Part shown: positions 16,050 through 23,240 of the stretch, piece after piece
How the letters are laid out: every line of letters begins with the position of its first letter
Position numbering within the stretch: position 1 is the first letter of the stretch
Origin: Candidatus Gemmiger faecavium
GTDB taxonomy: Bacteria > Bacillota > Clostridia > Oscillospirales > Ruminococcaceae
Direction of reading: 5' to 3'
Length of the DNA: 64,000 bases
Assembly: GCA_019114415.1 (NCBI GenBank)
Contig: DXFO01000021.1
Span: forward strand, 1 to 64,000
Translations under genes and position numbers: made by a program
Notes under the pieces: generated by a model
Databases searched by the model: none
The model's input: the letters and a program-made list of their open reading frames with translations, nothing else
Told to the model about the DNA's origin: nothing

Positions 16050-17414
16050 GTGGATCTGGCGGAAAAACTGGAAATCCTGGCCGACAGTGCAAAATACGAT
16101 GTGGCATGCACATCCAGCGGTGTGGACCGGGCAGGACAGCACGGAAGTCTGGGTAGCTGCGTGGCACCGGGGATCTGCCACTCTTTTACACCGGACGGAA
16201 GATGTGTTTCTCTGCTCAAGGTACTGTATTCCAACGTTTGCAGCTACGATTGCAGCTATTGCGTCAACCGCCGCTCCAATGATATCCGCAGAGCTACCTT
16301 TACCCCGCGGGAATTGGCGGAACTAACTATCGGCTTTTACCGCCGCAATTATATCGAGGGCCTGTTTTTGTCCAGCGCTGTGGTGGGAACACCCGACCTT
16401 ACCATGGAACGCATGATCGAAGCACTGCGCATTCTGCGGGAGGAATATCATTTCCGCGGGTATATCCACGCAAAGGCCATACCCGGAGCGGACCCGCTGC
16501 TGGTGCGCCGCCTGGGGCTTTTGGCGGACCGTATGTCGGTGAATATTGAGCTCCCCAGTGCCAACAGCCTGCAGCTGCTGGCGCCCGATAAAAAGAAATC
16601 CGCGGTCTTGGCACCCATGCGTCAGATCGCAGTGGAGTCGCAGCAAAGCAAAAAGGAAATGCAGGTGTATCGCTCGGCCCAGCCTTTTGCCCCGGCCGGG
16701 CAAAGCACCCAGATGATCGTGGGGGCGTCTCCTGAGACGGACCGCCATATCATCGGGCTGACGGAAGCGCTGTATAAAAAGTACGCACTGAAGCGTGTTT
16801 TTTACTCGGCCTATCTTCCCGTGGTGGAGGACTCCCGTCTGCCTGCGCTTACCACCCGTCCGCCGCTGCTGCGAGAACACCGGCTTTATCAGGCGGACTG
16901 GCTGCTTCGCTATTACCATTTCTCCGCCGCCGAACTTCTCAGCGAAGCGGAACCCAACTTTAACCCCTACCTGGACCCCAAATGCTGCTGGGCGATCCGC
17001 AATCCCCAGTTTTTCCCCGTGGAGGTCAATACGGCTTCCAAGGAGGATCTTCTCCGCGTGCCGGGGATCGGCCCCAAAAGTGCGCAAAGGATCGTCAAGG
17101 CGCGCAAAATGCAGCATTTGGGTCTGCCGGAGCTGAAGCGCATCGGCGTGGTACTGAAACGGGCGCAATACTTTATCACCTGCAGCGGATATCTGGGAGC
17201 CCGCGGTTCCCGGGCAGAAATTGCCAACGCGCTGCTGGACCCCAAGGCCTTTGGTGTCGGCGTGCAGCAGCTGAGCTTTGACGACTGTATGCCCAAGGCT
17301 CTGCCGGATGCGGCCCCTGAACTGCATCATCTGACGGCGCAGGGGATGGATGTCCTGCAGGCGGCGGCCCTTTTGAAACAGGAGGCAATCACATGCATTA
17401 CCCGGCAGATGTAG
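16050..17414 (+). CDS. Putative DNA modification/repair radical SAM protein
   Basis: The 454-residue protein belongs to the radical SAM family annotated as putative DNA modification/repair proteins. Cysteines C64, C68 and C71 in CSYDCSYC form the CxxxCxxC site for the SAM-bound 4Fe-4S cluster; extra N-terminal cysteines (20, 37, 43) may hold another ligand set. Near residues 328-352 a helix-hairpin-helix (VNTASKEDLLRVPGIGPKSA) suggests non-specific DNA binding. The start is GTG with GGAGGAGAGGGGG upstream. The end overlaps the next gene by 22 bases. The pair is conserved as a two-gene unit, and the reaction is not established. Confidence 0.9.
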   Translation: MDLAEKLEILADSAKYDVACTSSGVDRAGQHGSLGSCVAPGICHSFTPDGRCVSLLKVLYSNVCSYDCSYCVNRRSNDIRRATFTPRELAELTIGFYRRNYIEGLFLSSAVVGTPDLTMERMIEALRILREEYHFRGYIHAKAIPGADPLLVRRLGLLADRMSVNIELPSANSLQLLAPDKKKSAVLAPMRQIAVESQQSKKEMQVYRSAQPFAPAGQSTQMIVGASPETDRHIIGLTEALYKKYALKRVFYSAYLPVVEDSRLPALTTRPPLLREHRLYQADWLLRYYHFSAAELLSEAEPNFNPYLDPKCCWAIRNPQFFPVEVNTASKEDLLRVPGIGPKSAQRIVKARKMQHLGLPELKRIGVVLKRAQYFITCSGYLGARGSRAEIANALLDPKAFGVGVQQLSFDDCMPKALPDAAPELHHLTAQGMDVLQAAALLKQEAITCITRQM

Positions 17415-18253
17415 CGGATGTGGTTTATCGTTATGACGGCAGTATGCAGGGCTTTCTGTGCTGTGTGTTTGAAAGCTTTTGCCGCAAGGAGCTGCCGTCG
17501 GCTGTCTGTTCTCCGGCAGATGAGCGCCTTACATTGTTCCCGGAAAGGGAAATCCCCACCGACCCGGCCCGCGCACGCCGGGTCTGGCGCGGGATCGAGC
17601 GCCTGGGCGGGAGCGTCCGCCAGCGGTTTGCCACCGCATTTCTGAGCACCGACCCGGAAAAGGAACTGATTTTGCTGCGATACCTGCGGGTGGCTTTTGC
17701 CACGGGCAAGGGCGTGGACCGTATGCTGGGCGATGCAGATGTGGCAGCCGCCTGGCAGCTGGAGCGGGCGGTCAACGGTGAGGCCCATCATTTTGTGGAA
17801 TTTCTGCGCTTTGAGGAGCGGGGCGGCATGCTGGGCGCCGTGATCCATCCAAATAACATGATCCTGCCCCTGCTGCGTCTCCATTTTTGCAGCCGCCTGC
17901 CGGATGAGGATTTCCTGATTTATGATGCCGTCCATGAAGTTGCCATGCTGCGGCGGGGCAATGATGTGCGGTATCTGGAAATGACGGAGTATGATTCCGT
18001 CCCGGATGAGGCAGAGGCACAGTGGCAGATGATGTGGAAACGCTTTTTCAAGGCCCTGACCATTGAGCAGCGGCGCAATGAGCGCTGTCAGCGTACCCAC
18101 TGCCCCAGACGATTCTGGCAGGATATGTGTGAGATGCAGGGAGGTTGTCTGGAATCTCCGGTCTCGAGAAACAAGGGACTATCCCGTCCGCCGCAGTTCC
18201 GGGAAATGGGCGGCAGGGAAAAGCCCGAACATGTACCTGCTTTGGATTGGTGA
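17393..18253 (+). CDS. Putative DNA metabolism protein (DUF4130/TIGR03915 type)
   Basis: The 286-residue protein is the standard partner of the upstream radical SAM protein. It starts with the family's VVYRYDGSMQGFLCCVFESF-type block (about 10-29). It continues with EKELILLRYLRVAFATGK near residue 95 and VHEVAMLRRGNDVRYL, and then MMWKRFFKALTIEQRRN near residue 223. The family is elsewhere fused or adjacent to uracil-DNA glycosylase-like domains, which supports a DNA repair role. It starts within the last codons of the radical SAM gene, so expression is coupled. The last 50 residues after RTHCPRRFW are poorly conserved and may be strain specific. Confidence 0.86.
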   Translation: MHYPADVADVVYRYDGSMQGFLCCVFESFCRKELPSAVCSPADERLTLFPEREIPTDPARARRVWRGIERLGGSVRQRFATAFLSTDPEKELILLRYLRVAFATGKGVDRMLGDADVAAAWQLERAVNGEAHHFVEFLRFEERGGMLGAVIHPNNMILPLLRLHFCSRLPDEDFLIYDAVHEVAMLRRGNDVRYLEMTEYDSVPDEAEAQWQMMWKRFFKALTIEQRRNERCQRTHCPRRFWQDMCEMQGGCLESPVSRNKGLSRPPQFREMGGREKPEHVPALDW

Positions 18254-18335
18254 CAATATCACAGACGGCAAAGGAAAAAATGGGTATACTCTAACCATAG
18301 AAACCACCCACACAACAAATCAAGGAGGTAGCGCA

Positions 18336-18641
18336 ATGAGTGCTGTTCATATTACCAAAGATAATTTCAATTCCGAAGTTCTGCAGAGCGACCGCACGGT
18401 CCTGCTGGATTTCTGGGCCAGCTGGTGCGGCCCCTGCCGCATGGTGTCTCCCGTCATCGATGAGATCGCGGAAGAGCGCAGCGACATTTTCGTGGGCAAG
18501 ATCAACGTTGACGAGCAGCGCGAACTTGCCGCCCAGTTTGGTGTCATGAGCATTCCCACGCTGGTCGTTCTGAAGAACGGCCGCGAAGTGAATCGCTCCG
18601 TGGGCGCGAAGCCGAAGAGCCAGATCCTCGCCATGCTGTAA
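18336..18641 (+). CDS. trxA: Thioredoxin
   Basis: The 101-residue protein is a single thioredoxin domain with the redox site WCGPC (C31 and C34) and the cis-proline loop SIPTLVV near residue 70. It reduces protein disulfides in the cytosol. The frame is open upstream to 18063, but AAGGAGGT at 18322-18329 and the ATG at 18336 set the start. A TATACT -10-like element at 18285-18290 lies upstream with a weak -35. The gene is separate from the DNA-repair pair by 82 bases and ends in a terminator shared with flavodoxin. Confidence 0.96.
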   Translation: MSAVHITKDNFNSEVLQSDRTVLLDFWASWCGPCRMVSPVIDEIAEERSDIFVGKINVDEQRELAAQFGVMSIPTLVVLKNGREVNRSVGAKPKSQILAML

Positions 18642-18677
18642 GCGAGCTGGCTTTCATCAGGGAATACAGGGAAAACA

Positions 18678-18716
18678 AAACCTCCCCGAGCCGCTGTGGC
18701 CCGGGGAGGTTTTGCT
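18678..18716. terminator. Bidirectional terminator between thioredoxin and flavodoxin
   Basis: CCTCCCCG (18681-18688) pairs with CGGGGAGG (18702-18709). T-rich tracts lie on both sides (TTTTGCTT on plus, TTTTGTTTT on minus), which suits the convergent genes. Confidence 0.88.
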
Positions 18717-18773
18717 TGTATAACGGAGAGAATGGAAAAAGCAAAAGAGGAAAAATGAAAAGGGAAATGCAGG

Positions 18774-19196
18774 TCAGGCAAGGGCGCTGCCCAACGCCTT
18801 GCAGTCAGCCTCGGCGTCGCCGTCGGGCGCACCGTTGCAGATCACGCCATCCGATACCAGAACGGCGCCGGCTCCTTTGCAGGTGTCGACCCAGTTGCGC
18901 ATCCATTCGCCATCACCCCAGCCGTAGGAGCCGAACAAACCTACCTTTTTGCCGTTCAGCTTATCCAGGCAGGCGGAGAACATGGGCTCAAATTCGCATT
19001 CTTCAAGCTGTTCGGAACCCATGGACGGGCAGCCAAAGGCCAGGGCATCATAGCTGTCGACGGAATCGGCGGAAAATTCGGCAGCCGTAAACAGGCTGAC
19101 CTGGGCGCCGGCACTCTGCGCGCCTTCTGATACCATGGAAGCCATCTGCTCGGTGTTTCCGGTCCCGCTCCAATAAACTACTGCAATCTTGCTCAT
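18774..19196 (-). CDS. Flavodoxin
   Basis: The 140-residue protein is a short-chain clostridial-type flavodoxin, a small FMN-binding electron carrier that replaces ferredoxin when iron is scarce. The FMN phosphate loop SGTGNT is at about 10-15, the 60s loop is at GCPSMGSEQLEE (about 54-65), and the 90s loop is at SYGWGDGEWM. AAGGAAGG precedes the ATG. A perfect 14-base palindrome (19231-19244) lies 35 bases upstream of the start, in the position of an operator, and a near copy occurs 224 bases further on. Iron or redox regulation is a reasonable guess but not shown. Confidence 0.94.
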   Translation of the reverse strand: MSKIAVVYWSGTGNTEQMASMVSEGAQSAGAQVSLFTAAEFSADSVDSYDALAFGCPSMGSEQLEECEFEPMFSACLDKLNGKKVGLFGSYGWGDGEWMRNWVDTCKGAGAVLVSDGVICNGAPDGDAEADCKALGSALA

Positions 19197-19230
19197 ATAA
19201 GTCGCCTTCCTTTCAAAATAACATTGTGTA

Positions 19231-19244
19231 TTAGCTATAGCTAA
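19231..19244. promoter_or_regulatory. Palindrome TTAGCTATAGCTAA upstream of flavodoxin
   Basis: This is a perfect 14-base palindrome located 35 bases before the flavodoxin start codon. The wider context (TATTAGC...GCTAACTCGCA on the plus strand) recurs at 19467-19487. It looks like the operator of a dimeric repressor; the regulator is unknown. Confidence 0.6.
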
Positions 19245-19468
19245 CTCGCAGAGAGAAAAATATCCACCCCATCATCACCGGAAAAACCACGCAGTCGGTG
19301 TGCTTCAACCCCGGGCTGAAGGGGAAATGACATCCAGACAGGTTGGATGTTGGAAAATCAAGCCCTTTTGCCCGGAAAACAGTGGATGCCGAAAAACAGC
19401 CTGAGCTCCGTGCAGAAATACTTTGACGAAAAACGGTGAATAGAAATGTGGATGGAATGATTTGCTTA

Positions 19469-19482
19469 TTAGCATATGCTAA
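19469..19482. promoter_or_regulatory. Second copy, palindrome TTAGCATATGCTAA
   Basis: A perfect 14-base palindrome with the same half-site TTAGC and the same flanks (TA before, CTTGCA after) as the copy at 19231. No gene starts directly beside it on either strand. Confidence 0.55.
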
Positions 19483-19589
19483 CTTGCAAGAATTACTTTA
19501 CCACATGCTTTGTGCTTTGTCAACCTGTGCCTACAATTTCTTTGGATGCCACGGACAGCATAAGGCTAAAATTTACATGTCGGCAGAGA

Positions 19590-19618
19590 TTGTACTTTTT
19601 GGGCCGGTGTGCTATACT
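19590..19618 (+). promoter_or_regulatory. Sigma-A promoter of the 47-residue peptide gene
   Basis: TTGTAC (19590-19595) and TATACT (19613-19618) are 17 bases apart, and the start codon follows 54 bases later. Confidence 0.75.
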
Positions 19619-19671
19619 AAAGCAAATCTTGTTTCGTTTGGCCCGCAGCAGCGGGCAGGGAGGTATTGCGC

Positions 19672-19815
19672 ATGAAATCGCTGTTCAAGCTGTTGGTCGC
19701 ACTGGCCGCTCTGGCCGGTGTCTGCTACCTGATTTTCTCGTGGCTGGATCAGGATGACGACCCTGACTATATCTCGATCTACGGCGGCCCCGAGGATACG
19801 GGCGACGATCAGTAA
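19672..19815 (+). CDS. 47-residue membrane-anchored acidic peptide, unknown
   Basis: The peptide has a basic start, one hydrophobic segment (about 6-24), and an acidic tail of about 22 residues containing several Asp and Tyr (DQDDDPDYISIYGG region). GGGAGG lies 8 bases before the ATG, a good promoter lies upstream and a strong terminator follows, so it is a complete monocistronic unit. It resembles no family I know. It would sit in the membrane with either face possible; the single helix with positive N-terminus suggests the acidic tail is outside. It is too short for standard gene callers. Confidence 0.65.
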   Translation: MKSLFKLLVALAALAGVCYLIFSWLDQDDDPDYISIYGGPEDTGDDQ

Positions 19816-19828
19816 AAACGACGGACAC

Positions 19829-19877
19829 AAAAAATAAGAGCGGGTTTGAGAATTTTCTCAAACCCGCTCTTTTCTTC
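19829..19877. terminator. Strong bidirectional terminator
   Basis: A 14-base-pair stem (AGAGCGGGTTTGAG, 19837-19850, with CTCAAACCCGCTCT, 19857-19870) has T-rich tracts on both strands. It ends the 47-residue gene on the plus strand and the Sapep dipeptidase gene on the minus strand. Confidence 0.93.
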
Positions 19878-19907
19878 ATTGTGCTTGCGGTGCGCTTGAA
19901 GCGACAC

Positions 19908-21305
19908 TCAGAATTCCAGTTCCTGCAGCCGCAGCAGAGCCAGGATATAGATTTTGAGAGCTTCGATCATTTTGTCGAAGTTTGCGCCCTCGTTTGCGCC
20001 GTGCATGGGGCCGGCAAAATCAGGCAGAGGAATGTCGGTGTGCTCGGGTCCGAAGCTGACCGCAAAGGGGAAGTGGCGGGCGTAAGTGCCGCCGCCCATG
20101 GTGAAGGGCTCCTTGTCCTCGCCGGTGACTTCGTTGTAGGTGTCGATCAGCGTGCGGATGGCCGGGCTGTCGGCAGGAATATAGAAGGGGACGCGGCTGC
20201 TGATGTCCTCCAGCACAGCGGCGTCTCCGCAAACAGCGGTCACAGCGGCGGTCAGCTTGTCGCAGTCGGTGTTGGTGGGGTAACGGCAGTCAAAGCTCTG
20301 ACGCAGCTTGCCGTCCTTTTTCTCAATGGTGCCGCCCACGATGGTCAGCGGGCTGAACAGACCGTCGTCTGCCGCAATGCCCAGGGAGCTGCCGTCGGTG
20401 GAAGCGTGCAGCTTCTGCAAAACTTTCAGGTAAGCGACCTCGGCAGGGGAACATACGCCGCTGTCCAGCAGGCAGTTGACCAGCAGACCGATGGCGTTGA
20501 CGGTGCCTTCCGGCATGGCCGCATGGCCGCTCTTGCCCCAGCCGCGCAGGGTGACGGTGCCGTCGCCGTTGTCCTCCACGGTGACCTGCTCGGTGGCGGT
20601 AAAGGCGGAAGCCGCCGCACGCACCACGCAGAACGCACGGTCAGGCACGGCGTTCTTGGCAACGCCGCCCGCAAAGTCAACGATCACGCCGGCAGTCAGC
20701 ACAGGGGAGACCAGCTCACCGGAGAACCCGCCCTTTTCGCCGTTGCAGACGGGGAACTCTGCGTCCGGCGTAAAGCAGAAAGCGGGCATGGCAAAATGCT
20801 CGGCGTAGTAGTCCACATCGTGCATGTGGGTCTCTTCGTTGGCGCCCAGCAGAGCGCGTACGGGATAACGCAGAGCCACGCCGCTGTCCTTGAGATATTT
20901 CAGCGCGTACAGGCACAGGATGCTGGGGCCTTTGTCGTCGGCAACGCCGCGGCCCAGCAGCCAGCCGTCCCGGACACGGACGGTGTAGGGATCGGCATCC
21001 CAGCCGTTGCCCTCGGGGACGACGTCCACATGGGTGATGGTCGCCAGGAATTTCTGGCCGTCGGCAATGGGGCCGGTCTGGGCCCAGCCGATGTATCCCT
21101 CGGCGTTATGGGTGTCCAGGCCAAGCTCTGCGGCAATCTCCAGACCCTTGTCCAGGGCGGCGCGGGGACCCTTGCCGAACGGTGCGCCCGGTTCCGGAGC
21201 ACCCTCAACGCTGGGAACGGCGCAGATCCGGGTGATGTCACGCAGGATCGCGTCACGGTTGGCTTCTGCAAAGGCGTCAATGGACGCCCAACGGGAATCG
21301 TTCAT
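19908..21305 (-). CDS. Sapep/PepV family M20 dipeptidase
   Basis: The 465-residue metallopeptidase matches the Sapep (Mn-dependent) and PepV dipeptidases that finish intracellular peptide breakdown. Metal ligands of the M20 fold are visible: H92 and the following Asp in THVDVVPEG, D123/D124 in VADDKGP, and the catalytic plus metal glutamates E157/E158 in GANEETHMHD. The lid domain insertion follows, and the last metal histidine is in GPMHGANEG near the C-terminus. The ATG at 21305 has AGGAGG 6-7 bases upstream. It is likely a single-gene unit. Confidence 0.92.
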   Translation of the reverse strand: MNDSRWASIDAFAEANRDAILRDITRICAVPSVEGAPEPGAPFGKGPRAALDKGLEIAAELGLDTHNAEGYIGWAQTGPIADGQKFLATITHVDVVPEGNGWDADPYTVRVRDGWLLGRGVADDKGPSILCLYALKYLKDSGVALRYPVRALLGANEETHMHDVDYYAEHFAMPAFCFTPDAEFPVCNGEKGGFSGELVSPVLTAGVIVDFAGGVAKNAVPDRAFCVVRAAASAFTATEQVTVEDNGDGTVTLRGWGKSGHAAMPEGTVNAIGLLVNCLLDSGVCSPAEVAYLKVLQKLHASTDGSSLGIAADDGLFSPLTIVGGTIEKKDGKLRQSFDCRYPTNTDCDKLTAAVTAVCGDAAVLEDISSRVPFYIPADSPAIRTLIDTYNEVTGEDKEPFTMGGGTYARHFPFAVSFGPEHTDIPLPDFAGPMHGANEGANFDKMIEALKIYILALLRLQELEF

Positions 21306-21338
21306 GGAAAAACCTCCTAACATTCGGCCGGAACATAA

Positions 21339-21377
21339 CCCGCCCGAACGGGGCGGAAAGGCATCCGTTCGGGCGGG
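21339..21377 (-). terminator. GC-rich hairpin after the GtrA gene
   Basis: CCCGCCCGAACGG (21339-21351) pairs with CCGTTCGGGCGGG (21365-21377), a 13-base-pair stem. The T-run after it on the minus strand is weak, so it may terminate poorly or act as an mRNA stabiliser. Confidence 0.5.
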
Positions 21378-21391
21378 CAGTTATGGCCGTT

Positions 21392-21808
21392 TCAATAGAC
21401 AAATTTTTTCTGTAGCAGATAGTTCAGGAAGAACAGCAGGCAGTCCACCGGGATCTTGGCGGCAAGCTCGGGGACCTCGGCGGGGAAAATTCCCACCAGC
21501 AGCGAGACCAGCAGGGCACTTGCCAGGGTTTTCAGCACGGTGATGGTGGTATACAGCGTTGCCGAGCGGGTGTGCGTGGCGTGGCTGTGGAAAACCAGGA
21601 AATAGTTGAGCAGATAGTTGCACAGCGAGGACAACACCCGCGCCACGATGGTGGCAGCCAGAATATACAGCCTGTCACCAAACAGAGGCTGGAATGGCAC
21701 ACACAGCAGCGCAAAGGCTGCCAGATCCACCACGCTGGAACTGAGCGAAGAAACAAGAAACCGCCAGAACGGCTGGCCCTGGGCGGCGCTTTGGGACATA
21801 TGACTCAT
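21392..21808 (-). CDS. GtrA family membrane protein
   Basis: The 138-residue product has four hydrophobic segments, and the family motif is seen as SLCNYLLNYFLVF near residues 63-75 and the C-terminal FFLNYLLQKKFVY. GtrA proteins are thought to help move lipid-linked sugars across the membrane for glycosylation of envelope polymers. No glycosyltransferase is adjacent here. The ATG at 21808 has AAAGG 9 bases upstream; a start at 21847 is possible but adds an unusual N-terminus. Confidence 0.85.
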   Translation of the reverse strand: MSHMSQSAAQGQPFWRFLVSSLSSSVVDLAAFALLCVPFQPLFGDRLYILAATIVARVLSSLCNYLLNYFLVFHSHATHTRSATLYTTITVLKTLASALLVSLLVGIFPAEVPELAAKIPVDCLLFFLNYLLQKKFVY

Positions 21809-22069
21809 AATATCGTACCTTTCTGTAATCCATATACACTTTACCATGGAAGCCGGTCAAATTCAAGTACCGCCGACGCTGGCGCCGGGCCGGAAAAAGC
21901 ATTGCCTCGGGTGGTGATGGTTCCTTAAATAAAGGTGCCGCACGGTGCGGCCCAGCCCGCCCGGGGGACAAATCCTTCCCGGCGGGATACAATCCCGGCC
22001 GCCTGTGTTATAATAGAGCAAAATACACTGCGGGTCCCTTTGCGGACCTGCGTTTCGGGAGGCGGCAGA

Positions 22070-23104
22070 ATGCTCGCATATACCTATGTATCCAAAGGAA
22101 ACTTTCAGCTGATGGAAAAACCGGAGCCCGTTCTGCAAAATGAGCGGGATGCCATTGTCCGTGTCACGCTGGCCAGCATCTGCACCAGCGACCTGCATAT
22201 CAAGCACGGTTCGGTGCCCCGTGCCGTGCCGGGCATCACCGTGGGGCATGAGATGGTAGGCGTGGTGGAGCAGGTGGGCAGCGGGGTGAAAAATATCCTG
22301 CCCGGGGACCGGGTGGCGGTCAACGTGGAGACCTTCTGCGGGGAGTGTTTCTTCTGCCGCCATGGCTGGGTCAATAACTGCACCGACCCGGACGGCGGCT
22401 GGGCGCTGGGCTGCCGCATCGACGGCGGACAGGCGCCCCTCGTCCGGGTCCCCTATGCCGACCAGGGACTGACCCGCATCCCGGATTCGGTCACCGACCG
22501 TCAGGCTCTGTTCGTGGGGGATATTCTGGCTACCGGTTTCTGGGCGGTCCGTATCTCGGACATCAGCCCTGACGACACGGTGCTCATTCTGGGGGCGGGG
22601 CCGACGGGCATCTGCACCCTTGCCTGTGCCCTGCTCAAACGCCCAAAAAATATCATCGTCTGTGAGAAAGACCCCGCCCGCCGGGCGTTTGTCCGCGATC
22701 ATTACCCCGAAGTCCTGACCGTCGGTCCCGAGGAGGTCGCTGATCTTGTCCGGAACACATCGGAGCACGGCGGCGCGGATGTGGTGCTGGAAGTGGCCGG
22801 CGTGCCGGAGACCTTCCGCCTTGCCTGGGAATGCGCCCGCCCCAACGCGGTGGTGACGGTGGTGGCGCTGTACGACGGCCCGCAGACCCTGCCCCTGCCC
22901 GATATGTACGGCAAAAACCTGACTTTCAAGACGGGCGGTGTGGACGGCTGCGACTGCGCCGAGATCCTCCGCCTGATCGAGGAAGGCCGCATCGATACCA
23001 CGCCCCTCATCACCCACACCTTCCCGCTGGAACGGATCGAGGAAGCCTACGACCTGTTTGAAAATCACCGGGACGGCGTCATCAAGGTGGCGGTGGAGCC
23101 GTAA
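22070..23104 (+). CDS. Zinc-dependent alcohol dehydrogenase (MDR family)
   Basis: The 344-residue medium-chain dehydrogenase has catalytic zinc ligands C38 and H60-E61 (GHEMVG) and a structural zinc lobe with cysteines at about 90, 93, 96 and 104. The NAD(P) loop is ILGAGPTGI near residue 175. It most resembles sorbitol/threonine/butanediol-type enzymes, but the substrate cannot be set from sequence. The upstream frame is open to 21935; GGGAGG before the ATG at 22070 and the homology decide the start. An extended -10 (TGT TATAAT, 22006-22014) lies 55 bases upstream. Confidence 0.88.
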   Translation: MLAYTYVSKGNFQLMEKPEPVLQNERDAIVRVTLASICTSDLHIKHGSVPRAVPGITVGHEMVGVVEQVGSGVKNILPGDRVAVNVETFCGECFFCRHGWVNNCTDPDGGWALGCRIDGGQAPLVRVPYADQGLTRIPDSVTDRQALFVGDILATGFWAVRISDISPDDTVLILGAGPTGICTLACALLKRPKNIIVCEKDPARRAFVRDHYPEVLTVGPEEVADLVRNTSEHGGADVVLEVAGVPETFRLAWECARPNAVVTVVALYDGPQTLPLPDMYGKNLTFKTGGVDGCDCAEILRLIEEGRIDTTPLITHTFPLERIEEAYDLFENHRDGVIKVAVEP

Positions 23105-23126
23105 TGCGTTCCCTTGGCGTTGTGTC

Positions 23127-23155
23127 CTTTACACCCTTTCGGAAAAGTCATATAA
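23127..23155 (+). promoter_or_regulatory. Sigma-A promoter of the yfmF-yfmH-lgt-folD operon
   Basis: TTTACA (23127-23132) and TATAAT (23150-23155) are 17 bases apart. The first gene begins 86 bases downstream. Confidence 0.85.
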
Positions 23156-23240
23156 TGAAACGTAACTCTTTTGCCGCGGCGCATCGTCAAACCCGATTGC
23201 CCGGCTGAGGTATGAAATCCCCATTGCAGGAGGTAGTTCT

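Larger units (their letters stand above)
19197..19671. other. 475-base spacer with two palindromes, no clear gene
   Basis: Short open stretches occur (for example a 30-codon frame ending at 19438), but none has a ribosome binding site or recognisable product. The spacer holds two related palindromes (19231-19244 and 19469-19482) and, at its end, the promoter of the 47-residue peptide gene. The segment between the palindromes could be a decayed gene; I cannot identify it. Confidence 0.4.

Noticed and set aside
19322-19438. A 30-codon open frame as a small gene
   Set aside because: It has no ribosome binding site and no similarity I can name; it may be a remnant but is not supportable as a gene.
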